Below, piece by piece: positions 19,016 to 28,653 of a DNA stretch of 64,000 nt (within the stretch, counting starts at the first letter, position 1; each line of letters begins with the position of its first letter). The notes beneath the pieces are model-generated. The model had not been told where the DNA came from, did not search any database, and saw nothing but the letters and a program-made list of their open reading frames with translations. Position numbers and translations under genes: made by a program. The DNA comes from an uncultured Peptococcaceae bacterium. GTDB taxonomy: Bacteria; Bacillota; Peptococcia; Peptococcales; Peptococcaceae. Location: the NCBI GenBank assembly GCA_949743265.1, contig CATJSX010000152.1:40550-104549 (forward strand), written 5' to 3'.

Positions 19016-19227
19016 TAGTATTCCTCCTAATACAGAATGTCATTTGATTTATTATACCATTTAATATATTGCGCGAAAATATCAAACAGGGTAAACGCAT
19101 GAAGAATAAAAGGCTATTTGCCCGCAACAGCGACGCATACCCCAAGCTTGCCCAAAGGTGTATGGACAATGGCATAGCGTCTATAAGATCATAACAAATG
19201 ACAAGAGCAAAAAAATTTTTGTTTTGC

Positions 19228-19256
19228 TTGACAAATATAAAATGACAGTATACAAT
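19228..19256 (+). promoter_or_regulatory. Promoter of the rib operon
   Basis: TTGACA (19228-19233), a 17-base spacer and TACAAT (19251-19256) lie just before the FMN riboswitch, giving a start near 19263. Confidence 0.85.
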
Positions 19257-19277
19257 TAGACCATCAAATTCATAAAA

Positions 19278-19384
19278 TCTTCAGGGCAGGGTGTAATTCC
19301 CTACCGGCGGTAAAGCCCGCGGGCCGCAAGGCAGATTCGGTGAAATTCCGAAGCCGACAGTATAGTCTGGATAAAAAGAAGATT
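19278..19384 (+). ncRNA. FMN riboswitch (RFN element) of the rib operon
   Basis: The conserved RFN blocks appear in order: CTTCAGGGCAGGGTG, TTCCCTACCGGCGGTAA, AGCCCGCGGGCC, a CAGATTCGGTGAAATTCCG stem, CCGACAGTATAGTCTGGAT and the closing AAGAAGAT. FMN binding represses downstream riboflavin genes. Two terminators follow, consistent with transcriptional attenuation. Confidence 0.97.
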
Positions 19385-19425
19385 ATAAAAGACAGGATAA
19401 TATTATTCTGTGGATAAAATAATTG

Positions 19426-19461
19426 CTCTGGATGGTCAAACATTCCAGAGTTTTATTTTTT
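19426..19461 (+). terminator. Riboswitch-controlled terminator, first
   Basis: CTCTGGA (19426-19432) pairs with TCCAGAG (19444-19450) and TTTTATTTTTT follows. It is the expected expression platform of the FMN riboswitch. Confidence 0.85.
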
Positions 19462-19485
19462 ACAGAAAAGTTTTGCTGCTTAAAT

Positions 19486-19519
19486 TGCCCTGAACCATTT
19501 TTGGTTTGGGGCATTTTTT
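19486..19519 (+). terminator. Second tandem terminator before ribD
   Basis: TGCCCTGAACCA pairs with TGGTTTGGGGCA and TTTTTT follows. It lies only about 25 bases before the ribD start, giving a second termination chance after the riboswitch. Confidence 0.8.
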
Positions 19520-19543
19520 ATGCGATTGCTGGAGGTGGAGCGA

Positions 19544-20650
19544 ATGAATGACAATGACTATATGCATCTGGCGCTTAGTCTTGCCGAAAAAGGCTGCGGC
19601 TGGACATCGCCTAATCCAATGGTTGGCGCTGTTATTGTCAAAGAAGGACGAATTATTGGGCAAGGCTATCATGAAAAGTATGGTGAACTCCACGCAGAGC
19701 GTCATGCCCTATTATCTTGTAGTGAATCAGCCACTGGCGCAACGATGTATGTAACATTAGAGCCTTGCTGTCATTATGGACGACAACCGCCTTGTACGGA
19801 AGCAATTTTGGCATCAGGTATTCGTCGTGTTGTTATTGGCTCACACGATCCGAATCCCATGGTAGCCGGCAAAGGCGTGCAGATTTTACGCTCACATGGC
19901 GTAGAAGTAACAGAAAATATTTTGCGTGAAGATTGTCATCGACTGAATGAAGTATTTTTCCACTATATGATAACAAAGCATCCTTTTGTGGTGATGAAAT
20001 ACGCTATGACGCTGGACGGAAAAATTGCTGCCTATACAGGTCTGTCGCAATGGATTACTGGCGAAGATGCTCGTCATCATGTACAAAAACAGCGTCATCG
20101 TTATAGCGCTATTATGGTGGGTATAGGAACTGTTCTCACTGACGATCCCTTATTGAGCTGTCGCTTGCCTTTGAGCAAAAATCCCATTCGCATTATTTGC
20201 GATACTCATTTACGCACGCCACTGACAGCGCAAGTTGTGACAACAGCCAAACAAATTCCAACGATTTTGGCAACTTGCTGTACAGACAGAAAAAAGCAAA
20301 TCCTTTATGAAAATTTAGGCTGCCATCTTTTAGTTACAGAAGCTAAAAACGGTCGGATAAATTTGACACAGTTGATGGATAAGCTCGGAAAAGCGCAAAT
20401 TGACAGCATTTTGTTGGAAGGCGGCAGCACATTAAATTGGACAGCACTCGAAAACGGTATCGTGCAAAAAGTCCAAGCCTATATAGCGCCAAAATTATTT
20501 GGCGGAGCCACTGCCAAAACGCCTGTAGGCGGTATAGGCGTTTCGGCACCGCATGAAGCATTGCGCTTGAAAAATACACAAATCACAAAATTAGGCGAAG
20601 ACTTTTTACTGGAAGGCGAGGTGATAAACAATGTTTACGGGGATTGTTGA
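19544..20650 (+). CDS. ribD: Bifunctional riboflavin biosynthesis deaminase/reductase RibD
   Basis: This 368-residue enzyme has two parts. The N-terminal deaminase (to about 145) has the zinc-site HAERHAL and PCCHYGRQPPC with the SPNPMVGAV opening. The C-terminal reductase (about 150-365) has KYAMTLDGKIA, GIGTVLTDDP and LLEGGSTLNW. It carries out steps two and three of riboflavin synthesis. The ATG after GGAGGTGGAG is used; an upstream Met codon lies inside the terminator. It leads ribD-ribE-ribBA-ribH. Confidence 0.96.
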   Translation: MNDNDYMHLALSLAEKGCGWTSPNPMVGAVIVKEGRIIGQGYHEKYGELHAERHALLSCSESATGATMYVTLEPCCHYGRQPPCTEAILASGIRRVVIGSHDPNPMVAGKGVQILRSHGVEVTENILREDCHRLNEVFFHYMITKHPFVVMKYAMTLDGKIAAYTGLSQWITGEDARHHVQKQRHRYSAIMVGIGTVLTDDPLLSCRLPLSKNPIRIICDTHLRTPLTAQVVTTAKQIPTILATCCTDRKKQILYENLGCHLLVTEAKNGRINLTQLMDKLGKAQIDSILLEGGSTLNWTALENGIVQKVQAYIAPKLFGGATAKTPVGGIGVSAPHEALRLKNTQITKLGEDFLLEGEVINNVYGDC

Positions 20651-21281
20651 AGAAGTGGGCACAATCAAAAAAATCATCAAAGGACAACATTCAGCTGTAT
20701 TGACTATTCAGGCTGAAAAAGTTTTACAAAATACTAAAGTTGGCGACAGTATCGCAGTCAACGGCATTTGTTTGACCGTCACTGCTGTTTTTGACGATAG
20801 TTTCGCGGCGGATGTTATGCATGAAACGCTAAATCGTTCTTCGCTAACACACGTTACCTGCGGCAGTTTGGTCAATTTAGAACGCGCTATGGCAGCCAAC
20901 GGACGTTTCGGCGGGCATATTGTATCTGGTCATGTGGATGGCGTTGGCAAAATCATTCGTATTCAACGTGATGATAACGCCATTTGGTATACTGTACAGG
21001 CTGATCCGGAAATCTTGCGTTATATCGTTACTAAAGGTTCTATTGCCATTGACGGTATCAGTTTGACAGTAGCGACGATTACGCCAAAAGATTTTTCCAT
21101 TTCGGCTATTCCTCATACCGTAAGTCAAACCGTTTTGCGGAAACGTTCCGAAGGAGACTTGGTCAATTTAGAAACTGATATTATTGGCAAATACGTGGAA
21201 AAATTGATATCTTTTGAGACAAAGCAACCATCGTCGTCAACAACTATTACCAAAGAATTTTTAACTCAGTATGGCTTTTAG
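20631..21281 (+). CDS. ribE: Riboflavin synthase, alpha subunit
   Basis: This 216-residue protein is made of two homologous lumazine-binding barrels. It begins MFTGIVEEVGTI, and the paired motifs VGDSIAVNGICLTV and KGSIAIDGISLTV mark each half, with GGHIVSGHVDGVG between. It dismutates two lumazines to riboflavin. Its start overlaps the ribD end by 20 bases, implying coupling. Confidence 0.97.
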   Translation: MFTGIVEEVGTIKKIIKGQHSAVLTIQAEKVLQNTKVGDSIAVNGICLTVTAVFDDSFAADVMHETLNRSSLTHVTCGSLVNLERAMAANGRFGGHIVSGHVDGVGKIIRIQRDDNAIWYTVQADPEILRYIVTKGSIAIDGISLTVATITPKDFSISAIPHTVSQTVLRKRSEGDLVNLETDIIGKYVEKLISFETKQPSSSTTITKEFLTQYGF

Positions 21282-21296
21282 GAGGGCAGATAAATC

Positions 21297-22496
21297 ATGA
21301 TACAGTTTGATACCATAGAAGAAGCGCTGGAAGAATTGCGCCAAGGAAAAATTATTATAGTTACCGACGACGCCGACCGAGAAAATGAGGGCGATTTTAT
21401 CTGCGCCGCCGAATTTGCCACCACAGCTAATATCAATTTTATGGCAACCTATGGCAAAGGCTTAATTTGTATGCCGATGTCCGAAACTTACGTTCAAAAA
21501 TTGAAAATCCCGCAGATGGTTCAACAAAATACAGATAATCATGAAACTGCTTTTACCGTATCGATTGATCATGTGAGCACTTCTACCGGTATTTCAGCTG
21601 CTGAACGCTCCATCACAGCGCTTAAATGCGTGTCTGACGATGCCAAGCCGGAAGATTTTCGTCGACCGGGACATATGTTTCCGCTTTTAGCCAAACGAAA
21701 TGGCGTATTGGAACGCAACGGACATACAGAAGCAACGGTGGATTTATGTCGCCTAGCCGGTTTAAAGGAATGTGGACTTTGTTGTGAAATTATACGAGAA
21801 GACGGCACTATGATGCGTACATCAGAATTAACAGAACTAGCCAAACAGTGGCAAATGAAATTTATCACCATTAAGGATTTGCAAAACTATCGTAAGTGCC
21901 GCGAAAAACTGGTAGATAAAGTAGCGACTGTGCAAATGCCAACTAAATACGGAAATTTTACCGCTTACGGTTTTGTCAATCGTCTCAATGGCGAACACCA
22001 TATCGCTTTAGTCAAAGGCAACGTTGGCGATGGCAAAAATGTGCTTTGCCGCGTTCATTCAGAATGTTTGACAGGCGATACCTTTGGCTCGCTACGTTGC
22101 GATTGTGGTCAACAACTAGCTAACGCCATGCAGCAAATTGAACGCGAAGGGCGAGGCATCTTACTCTATATGCGCCAAGAAGGTCGCGGTATTGGATTGA
22201 TCAACAAATTGCGGGCTTATGAATTGCAAGAGCAAGGAATGGATACTTTGGAGGCTAATTTGGCCTTGGGATTTGCCGGCGATCAACGAGAATATTATAT
22301 CGGCGCGCAAATTTTGCGAGAATTAGGCGTTAAAAGTGTCCGTTTGCTCACGAATAATCCCGACAAAGTTTATCAGCTAACAGAATTCGGGCTGGAAATC
22401 GCAGAACGTGTCCCTATTCAAATGAGTGCAACTGCTTATGATTTGTCTTATTTGAAGACAAAGCAGGAACGCATGGGACATTTGGTAGAATATTGA
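21297..22496 (+). CDS. ribBA: Bifunctional DHBP synthase / GTP cyclohydrolase II
   Basis: This 399-residue fusion feeds both branches of the pathway. The RibB half (1-200) shows [12 protein letters not shown] and [14 protein letters not shown]. The RibA half shows [19 protein letters not shown], where three Cys bind zinc, and [16 protein letters not shown]. Both halves keep their catalytic motifs. AGGAGG precedes the ATG, 15 bases after ribE. Confidence 0.97.
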   Translation: MIQFDTIEEALEELRQGKIIIVTDDADRENEGDFICAAEFATTANINFMATYGKGLICMPMSETYVQKLKIPQMVQQNTDNHETAFTVSIDHVSTSTGISAAERSITALKCVSDDAKPEDFRRPGHMFPLLAKRNGVLERNGHTEATVDLCRLAGLKECGLCCEIIREDGTMMRTSELTELAKQWQMKFITIKDLQNYRKCREKLVDKVATVQMPTKYGNFTAYGFVNRLNGEHHIALVKGNVGDGKNVLCRVHSECLTGDTFGSLRCDCGQQLANAMQQIEREGRGILLYMRQEGRGIGLINKLRAYELQEQGMDTLEANLALGFAGDQREYYIGAQILRELGVKSVRLLTNNPDKVYQLTEFGLEIAERVPIQMSATAYDLSYLKTKQERMGHLVEY

Positions 22497-22514
22497 TGAA
22501 CAGGAGAGAAAAAG

Positions 22515-22982
22515 ATGAAAACATTTACAGGAAAATTGGTATCAAACGATATAAAAATTGGCATTGTTGCCGCTCGCTTTAATGAATTTATTACAGCCAA
22601 ACTTTTAAGCGGCGCTATGGACGGCTTATTGCGTCATGACGTTCAGGAAGAAAATATTCATGTGGCTTGGGTGCCCGGCGCTTTTGAAATTCCGTTAATC
22701 GCTTCTAAAATGGCAAAAAGCCAAAAATATGACGCTATCATTTGCTTAGGCGCTGTTATTCGTGGAGCAACAACTCATTATGATTACGTTTGCAATGAAG
22801 TATCCAAGGGAATTGCTGCGGTATCGCTGGAAAACGGTCTTCCTATTCTGTTTGGTATTTTAACAACAGAAAATATCGAGCAAGCCATCGAACGTGCCGG
22901 CACAAAAGCAGGCAATAAAGGTTACGATTGCGCATTGGGCGCTATTGAAATGGTTAATTTGATTCGCGAGATTGAAAAATAA
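22515..22982 (+). CDS. ribH: 6,7-dimethyl-8-ribityllumazine synthase
   Basis: This 155-residue protein is the usual length for RibH. It has [10 protein letters not shown], the WVPGAFEIP substrate segment, [16 protein letters not shown] and the late [17 protein letters not shown]. It condenses the RibA-branch pyrimidine and DHBP into lumazine for RibE. It is last in the operon, 18 bases after ribBA. Confidence 0.97.
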   Translation: MKTFTGKLVSNDIKIGIVAARFNEFITAKLLSGAMDGLLRHDVQEENIHVAWVPGAFEIPLIASKMAKSQKYDAIICLGAVIRGATTHYDYVCNEVSKGIAAVSLENGLPILFGILTTENIEQAIERAGTKAGNKGYDCALGAIEMVNLIREIEK

Positions 22983-23119
22983 ATGAAATGCTATTTTTCC
23001 GGCAATAGTTGTTGAATCAACATATCTATCTGGAATTTCAGACAATACAGTGTTCTAACACCATTCCTTAGCTTTGCCTAGCATTTATAATAAATTAACA
23101 CGCACTCTCTACCATATAT

Positions 23120-23158
23120 AAAAAGGAGGCAATCAAAAATTTTGACTGCTTCCTTTTT
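23120..23158. terminator. Terminator of the rib operon
   Basis: AAAAAGGAGGCAATC pairs with GACTGCTTCCTTTTT, with A and T runs on the two sides, so it could work from both directions. The stretch from here to 23447 is AT-rich and I see no gene or structured element in it. Confidence 0.82.
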
Positions 23159-23447
23159 ATTGTGTAAAAAACATAGACAATAAAGAAATAAAGACATATC
23201 TGCCTTGCCACAATATGTGCAATACCCAACGTAAACCTGCATCAAAAATAAAATGTAATATTTACAACCAAAAACCTCAAAATCATCAAGCGATTATAAA
23301 ATGGTATAACTGAAAAAATATAGAGAATATGTAAAATATATTCGCTACAACTTCATCAAAAAAATGCCAACGCTTTTATTATTGGCTTGCAATCTGAAAG
23401 GATAATACTGCTGTCAAAAATATCCTTTGCTATTTGCAACAAATTTT

Positions 23448-23759
23448 TTATAATGCTTGATAGCCACCATAAATAATCAATACGCCAAAAACGATATAAA
23501 AAAAAGCGATCACGCCATAACGAACAACGCCGCTGCGTTCACCCAGCCGCTGCTGATACATCAACAACTTATCCGGCATAACGCCGGTACGCTGACCAAT
23601 GTTCAACAACAAAATGTTTTGAATCCCTAAATAAAAAATCAACGCACCCACATAAATATAGCGATAACCTAATGGAATTGAAGGAATAGCCAAAAGGAGC
23701 ACCCAAAGTATGGCTAATGCAATGACAACTTTCTGGCTTATTTTTTGAAATTTTTTCAA
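23448..23759 (-). CDS. Small membrane protein of unknown function
   Basis: This 103-residue protein has three hydrophobic segments (about 10-27, 33-52 and 80-100) and basic loops. I do not recognise a family. It starts with TTG, which is supported by AAGGAGGG 6 bases upstream. It is divergent from the ribU leader, and nothing ties it to riboflavin. It is probably an integral membrane protein; its function is unknown. Confidence 0.65.
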   Translation of the reverse strand: MKKFQKISQKVVIALAILWVLLLAIPSIPLGYRYIYVGALIFYLGIQNILLLNIGQRTGVMPDKLLMYQQRLGERSGVVRYGVIAFFYIVFGVLIIYGGYQAL

Positions 23760-23871
23760 GAGAAGCCCTCCTTAAAATGTTCTTTAAGCGATTGTACCAC
23801 AAAGAGATGGCAAATGCACGCAAATAATGTTTAATTAAATTCCTTTATTATAACTTATCAAGAAAAAAGTA

Positions 23872-23900
23872 TTTACAAGTACGTCTACAAATGGCATAAT
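23872..23900 (+). promoter_or_regulatory. Promoter of ribU
   Basis: TTTACA (23872-23877), a 17-base spacer and CATAAT (23895-23900) lie just before the second FMN riboswitch. Confidence 0.65.
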
Positions 23901-23913
23901 AAATTTATCATTA

Positions 23914-24020
23914 ATCTTCAGGGCAGGGTGCAAGTCCCTACCGGCGGTAAAGTCCGCGAGCCGTAAGGCCGAATCGGTGCAATTCCGATACCGACAGTAT
24001 AGTCTGGATGAAAGAAGATA
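23914..24020 (+). ncRNA. FMN riboswitch of the riboflavin transporter gene
   Basis: This is a second complete RFN element: ATCTTCAGGGCAGGGTG, GTCCCTACCGGCGGTAA, AGTCCGCGAGCC, a CGAATCGGTGCAATTCCG stem, CCGACAGTATAGTCTGGAT and AAGAAGAT. It is very like the copy before ribD but has its own promoter and terminator, placing import under the same FMN signal as synthesis. Confidence 0.97.
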
Positions 24021-24070
24021 ACCCAATCGCCAAAAATTTTTAAACAGCGACGGTTCCTTTGTATATATCA

Positions 24071-24098
24071 GCCTCTGAAGATTTCAGAGGCTTTTTTT
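24071..24098 (+). terminator. Riboswitch-controlled terminator before ribU
   Basis: GCCTCTGAA pairs with TTTCAGAGGC and a run of seven T follows. The same right arm can also pair with CCTCTGAA downstream at about 24131-24138, preceded by a matching run of A, so an alternative stem is available. Confidence 0.85.
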
Positions 24099-24166
24099 GA
24101 TAATTTTGTGTTCGCACAGAAACAAAAAAACCTCTGAATAAGCAAACATTCTTTGAGGAGGAATTG

Positions 24167-24781
24167 ATGATGAAACAAGCAACTGCAAGAAAAAACGTAT
24201 TATCAGTCAATATGATGACCAAAGTCGCTCTTTTAGCAGCGGCCGCAGGCGTACTCATGTTATTGGAGTTCCCGCTATGGTTCGCGCCGCCTTTTTACAA
24301 ATTAGATCTTAGTGAACTACCCGTTCTGATTGGCGCATTATCCTTAGGTCCGGCAGCAGGAGCAATAATTGAATTGATCAAAATACTTATCAATTTTGTT
24401 TTAAACGGCACCATTACTGGCGGTGTTGGCGAAGCGGCAAATTTTATCATTGGCTGTTCATTTGTTTTACCTGTAGCTTTCATCTATCAACGCCAACATC
24501 ATCGACAAGGGCTGATTGTCGGATTCGTTTGCGGTATTGTTTCTATGTGTATTATCGGCGCATTAGTTAACGGTTTAATTTTGTTGCCCGTCTACGCTAC
24601 TGTATTCAGTATGCCTATTGAAGGACTAATTGCTATGGGTACGATGGTCAATAATCATATTGTGGATTTGTTTACTTTTGTATTATGGGCAGTCGTCCCT
24701 TTCAATTTAGTGAAAGGTTGTATTCTTTCTCTATTAACATTTTTCTTGTATAAACGTTTGAGCAGTTCTTTAAAAAAATAG
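24167..24781 (+). CDS. ribU: Riboflavin ECF transporter, substrate-binding component RibU
   Basis: This is a membrane protein of about 204 residues with six hydrophobic segments. The RibU family features are FYKLDLSELPVLIGAL near residue 47, GAIIELIKILINF and GEAANFIIG. As an S component it captures riboflavin and needs the shared EcfAA'T energising module, which is not in this window. GAGGAGG precedes three possible starts (TTG ATG ATG), of which an ATG is preferred. The FMN riboswitch upstream confirms the substrate. Confidence 0.96.
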   Translation: MMKQATARKNVLSVNMMTKVALLAAAAGVLMLLEFPLWFAPPFYKLDLSELPVLIGALSLGPAAGAIIELIKILINFVLNGTITGGVGEAANFIIGCSFVLPVAFIYQRQHHRQGLIVGFVCGIVSMCIIGALVNGLILLPVYATVFSMPIEGLIAMGTMVNNHIVDLFTFVLWAVVPFNLVKGCILSLLTFFLYKRLSSSLKK

Positions 24782-24823
24782 AAATCAACTTGTTCGATTC
24801 TCAAGCTAATTGGACTAATATAA

Positions 24824-24865
24824 AAAAGTGCCGGCGTCTCATTGTCATGTTACGCCAGCACTTTT
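24824..24865. terminator. Bidirectional terminator between ribU and the DASS operon
   Basis: AAAAGTGCCGGCGT pairs with ACGCCAGCACTTTT around a 14-base loop. It is shared by ribU and the converging minus-strand DASS transcript, which ends with the 28-codon ORF. Confidence 0.85.
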
Positions 24866-24873
24866 ACATTACT

Positions 24874-24960
24874 TTATCTCAACTTCTGTTGCCATCCCAT
24901 AAGCCATAACTGTAAGAAAATACCTATTGACAGCATAAATATCAATAAAATTTGAATCAT
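24874..24960 (-). CDS. Possible 28-residue single-span membrane peptide
   Basis: A 28-codon ATG-to-TAA frame begins 4 bases after the stop of the DASS permease gene and ends 9 bases before the shared terminator. About residues 2-22 form one hydrophobic helix (ILLIFMLSIGIFLQLWLM), followed by a polar basic end, WQQKLR. The ribosome binding site is weak, so it would rely on coupling to the permease. No family is recognised. It may be a small partner of the transporter or a chance frame. Confidence 0.4.
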   Translation of the reverse strand: MIQILLIFMLSIGIFLQLWLMGWQQKLR

Positions 24961-24964
24961 TTGT

Positions 24965-26437
24965 TTATAGCAGCAATCCCGTGAGAGGATAGAGCATAAC
25001 TAATATAAGAATAATATTAGCAACCGTATAGATTACCCCATCGACAATAGCTGTCTTGCCAGTAATCCATTTAGTATCAGCATGAATTAGGCTAGCTGGA
25101 GCACTAGCCGGTGGTGTCGCCAAACCGATATTACAAGCATTCATTAAGCAAATAATCAATGCCGCAGAATTTGCACCAGACACTTCACCAAGTGCATACA
25201 CAATAGGAACAAAAATGGCAGCAGTAGCGACATTGTTAGACAAAGCAGTCATAACAGCAGCGATAAGACAAATTAAGAAGATAAAAATAAGCGGACTACG
25301 TCCTGCCACGATAGGTGTAATCAACTCCGTTAACCAAAACGATACGCCAATAGATTCATCGGTAATGGCTCCAGCAATCAACAAAGCAGCCGATAGCAAG
25401 AAAATCAATGACCATGTAATGCCTCGCTCACACAGCATCTGCATAGAAATTTCTTTGCCTTGATGATTGATCATTTTTAGCCCAGCAAAAATAACGACAC
25501 TTAGTGCTAAAATTCCCGTATTCCCAATACTATTGATAAGTTTGGTAACTGTCCAAGCTTTGGGAGCAAAAGTCGGCCATAATAACAACACAATAATGAC
25601 AATGAAGTAACCAAAAACCAAACGTTGATAACTGTTAAGCCGTGGTATTTCTTCAAAGATAATATTGTTATTGGTAATTTTAGACATATCTGGTTTGAGA
25701 ACGAATTTCAAAACAGCCAAAAAAATCAGCATAGAGGCAACAGTCATAGCTATGGTACATAAAATATATGGTCCAATATTGATACTCTGCCCAGATAATT
25801 GGGCGTAGCTGGCAAAAACCACTACTGGCAGCGATTTGAATGGCAGCAACATGTAACCAGTACAAGCAACATAGGTAGCGCCAATGATCATATGCTTAGG
25901 CCAAGCCTCTCCTGGCTCAAAACCATACAGACGAGCCACTTCTTTAATAATAGGAAACATAATCAGACAACCAGCTGTAGCCGAAACCATAAAAACCAAA
26001 ACAAACATAGTAAAGGCCAACAAAAATGATAACATATAAGGTTTGCCTTGAGCAAATTTACGTCTGGAAAGCCAAACGGCAATATAATTGGTAATGCCTG
26101 CATCAGCAATGATATTCGTAAAGATAAAGAAAAAAAACAACAACAGTACCGTATTATTGCCAAAGCCACTCTGGAAAGCTTTCGCCACAGTAGTATAGTC
26201 GGATAATCCCAACAACACCATTCCAGCAACGCTTGGCCAGAACAAATCCCCAACAATTAGCCATCCATAAAGCATGCCGATAAAGATTCCGATAACTTCC
26301 ATGCCTAACGGCGTTAATGGTTCGCTGGCAGGAATATATTTAAAGCCGATCATCATCGTCAGCGAAACGGCACAGTTGAACAGATAAAGCGGTGTTGCTT
26401 GAGAATGCCCTGCCGTTCCAACTATTTTTGCATTCAT
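24965..26437 (-). CDS. DASS/SLC13-family anion permease
   Basis: This 490-residue membrane protein has about 12 segments and is a paralogue of the permease at 9368-10846. The GMEVIGIFIGMLYGWLIVGD opening and late ATPPASAPASLIHADTKW are the family helical-hairpin and small-residue motifs. It should import a carboxylate. It follows the flavoenzyme gene on the same strand after a stem-loop, so the imported acid may be that enzyme's substrate; this is inference from position. GGAGGG precedes the ATG. Confidence 0.9.
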   Translation of the reverse strand: MNAKIVGTAGHSQATPLYLFNCAVSLTMMIGFKYIPASEPLTPLGMEVIGIFIGMLYGWLIVGDLFWPSVAGMVLLGLSDYTTVAKAFQSGFGNNTVLLLFFFFIFTNIIADAGITNYIAVWLSRRKFAQGKPYMLSFLLAFTMFVLVFMVSATAGCLIMFPIIKEVARLYGFEPGEAWPKHMIIGATYVACTGYMLLPFKSLPVVVFASYAQLSGQSINIGPYILCTIAMTVASMLIFLAVLKFVLKPDMSKITNNNIIFEEIPRLNSYQRLVFGYFIVIIVLLLWPTFAPKAWTVTKLINSIGNTGILALSVVIFAGLKMINHQGKEISMQMLCERGITWSLIFLLSAALLIAGAITDESIGVSFWLTELITPIVAGRSPLIFIFLICLIAAVMTALSNNVATAAIFVPIVYALGEVSGANSAALIICLMNACNIGLATPPASAPASLIHADTKWITGKTAIVDGVIYTVANIILILVMLYPLTGLLL

Positions 26438-26456
26438 CTAAAATCCCTCCATAATG

Positions 26457-26494
26457 CTTTCCTTGGCCTAGAATCTGTCCAAGCCAAGGAAAAG
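26457..26494 (-). other. Stem-loop between the flavoenzyme and permease genes
   Basis: CTTTCCTTGGC pairs with GCCAAGGAAAAG around 15 bases. No T run follows on the minus strand, so it is more likely a processing or stabilising hairpin inside a bicistronic transcript than a terminator. Confidence 0.6.
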
Positions 26495-26504
26495 GTCTGC
26501 TTGT

Positions 26505-28505
26505 TTATAAAATAGCACCTGCATCATAACCGCTTTCTACTGCATGAGCAATATCGGAAGCCCGTTTGCAATCGCCAACATTGATAACGTCAAAAGCAAC
26601 ATCAATAAATTGATCCCGCTCTTGCACATTGGGACGAGTACCTGCGCTGATAATTACCGAATCTGCTTCAATAAAGCGCCGTTTACCTTGTTCATCCTCG
26701 ACAAAAATGCCATTATCTTCAATGCTGACAACTTTAGTGTCAATGAAGGTAGCGACGTTATTTTTCTCCATAAATTGCAAGATAGACATTCTAAGCGTTA
26801 ATTCCGTATTGCCAGCAGTGAAATGAGTCATTTCTACCACAGTACAATCATGACCTAAACCAGATAAGTGAATACTCAATTCACAGCCAATAGAGCCACC
26901 ACCAACAATGGCAACTTTTTTACCCAATTGATCCTCATGACCAAATACATCAAAAGACATGATAGCTTTTTCTACACCGACAATAGGCGGCACAAATTGC
27001 TGTGCACCCACTGCTACAATAACAGCATCGGGATCAGATGCTTCTATCAATTCTCTTGTCGCAGTGGTATTCATCATCAAATGAATATTGGGATGCTTGC
27101 GTACTTGTCTTTCCATCCATTCATGAAACAATTTCATCTCTTGTTTAAACCATAATACATCAGAAAGCAACGCTTGCCCGCCCAATTTATCAGTCTTTTC
27201 GTATAATGCAACGCTGTGTCCGCGATCAGCGGCAGTTAATGCCGCTTCCATACCAGCAACACCACCGCCAATAACGGCTATTTTCTTCTTGCGACTAGGC
27301 GCAGGAAAACGTTTTTTAGTAGCACCTTGCATAGCCAACGGATTGACAGCACAGCGACGATCAAAGCTGACGTCATTTGCCATAACCAATTCTTTGCCTT
27401 GAATTTTGGATTTTCTGCGTCCATGATCCAAACACAAATCGCATTTTAGACAAGGACGAATATCATCTTCCCTGCCTTCTCTGACTTTAATCAAAAAATC
27501 TGGATCAGCAATAGCGCTACGAGCAGTAAGCACATAATCCGCTTGTCCTTTCGCCAAAATATCTTCAGCAATAGCTGCGCTATACACGCCTCCCACAGTA
27601 CCAATAGGAATTTTAGGATTAGCCAGCTTCTTAACAATTTCACTAGCATAAGCATTATGAGGACCGGGAAAGAAAGATGTGGGCATCTGCCGTGTTCTGC
27701 TAGTAACATCAATACGGGTGCCGCAAGTGATATGAATGAGATCGGCATAATCTTGAAAAATCATAACCTGCTCAGCCGCATCTTCTGGCACAATGCCGCC
27801 TTCCACATCATCGTTGCCATTTAGCCGCAATTCAATAAGCATATCGTCACCAATAGCCTCACGCACTGCTTTCAATACCATCAATGGGAAGCGACAACGA
27901 TTCTCCACACTGCCGCCAAATTCATCAGTACGATGATTGCTTAGCGGCGAAAGAAAATCATGAAGCAGCCAACCATGAGCAAAATGCAACATCACGCCAT
28001 CGAATCCAGCCCGCTGCGCCAACTTGGATTCATCCACAAACAATTTAACAGCTTCTTCCATATCCTGACAATCCATGCTCTTAACTTGCTTGCCATTATA
28101 CACGCGATTATCGGCTCCCAAAAGTGGTAAATCTTGCCTTATCATACAGGGCCCGCCATGAATCAATTCGGCAAAACTTTTGGTATTATAGGCATGAATA
28201 GAACGTTGCATCAAATGCATATTCATGTAATTATGCTCCTCAGGATTCAAATTAAACACGCCAGCATGACTGCCATCATGAGGAATTTCCATTGGTAACG
28301 TAAAAGCAGCAAAACCGCTGCGTGCGATGCTTGTCCAAAAATCCACACCGATCAAATTCATTCGACCATTATCGGCGCCGCCTCCCGTAGCGCCGACACC
28401 TACTGGCGCTTGAAACATGCGATTATTGAAAATAATATTTTGATTTTTGCCAGCAACCAACGGCTGAAAAAGATGAGGATATTTTTCTTTATATAGTGGT
28501 TTCAT
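26505..28505 (-). CDS. Old Yellow Enzyme-type Fe-S flavoprotein reductase
   Basis: This 666-residue protein matches the 2,4-dienoyl-CoA reductase / BaiCD-type family. An N-terminal FMN barrel (1-360) has HFAHGWLLHDFLSPLSNHR and the FGGSVENRCRF motif. A Cys cluster CLKCDLC with a later DRRCAVNP supplies a 4Fe-4S ligand set; the first three Cys are spaced CX2CX2C, against the more common CX2CX3C. The C-terminal part has two Rossmann motifs, AVIGGGVAGMEAAL (FAD) and AIVGGGSIGCELS (NADH). It would reduce an activated C=C bond. The ATG after AAGGAG is used. It is paired with a DASS permease and a divergent LysR gene. Confidence 0.93.
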   Translation of the reverse strand: MKPLYKEKYPHLFQPLVAGKNQNIIFNNRMFQAPVGVGATGGGADNGRMNLIGVDFWTSIARSGFAAFTLPMEIPHDGSHAGVFNLNPEEHNYMNMHLMQRSIHAYNTKSFAELIHGGPCMIRQDLPLLGADNRVYNGKQVKSMDCQDMEEAVKLFVDESKLAQRAGFDGVMLHFAHGWLLHDFLSPLSNHRTDEFGGSVENRCRFPLMVLKAVREAIGDDMLIELRLNGNDDVEGGIVPEDAAEQVMIFQDYADLIHITCGTRIDVTSRTRQMPTSFFPGPHNAYASEIVKKLANPKIPIGTVGGVYSAAIAEDILAKGQADYVLTARSAIADPDFLIKVREGREDDIRPCLKCDLCLDHGRRKSKIQGKELVMANDVSFDRRCAVNPLAMQGATKKRFPAPSRKKKIAVIGGGVAGMEAALTAADRGHSVALYEKTDKLGGQALLSDVLWFKQEMKLFHEWMERQVRKHPNIHLMMNTTATRELIEASDPDAVIVAVGAQQFVPPIVGVEKAIMSFDVFGHEDQLGKKVAIVGGGSIGCELSIHLSGLGHDCTVVEMTHFTAGNTELTLRMSILQFMEKNNVATFIDTKVVSIEDNGIFVEDEQGKRRFIEADSVIISAGTRPNVQERDQFIDVAFDVINVGDCKRASDIAHAVESGYDAGAIL

Positions 28506-28653
28506 AGTAAACACTCCTTGTAATGATTCAACCTTTTCATTTTTAATTAGGCGCTGCAGCAGCCTTAATTGGATCTTTGCCTAAGGCATCAATGAACCTT
28601 GATTAGACTATAACACAGCCTATTATATTTGTAAAATATCTCTTTATTAAAGC

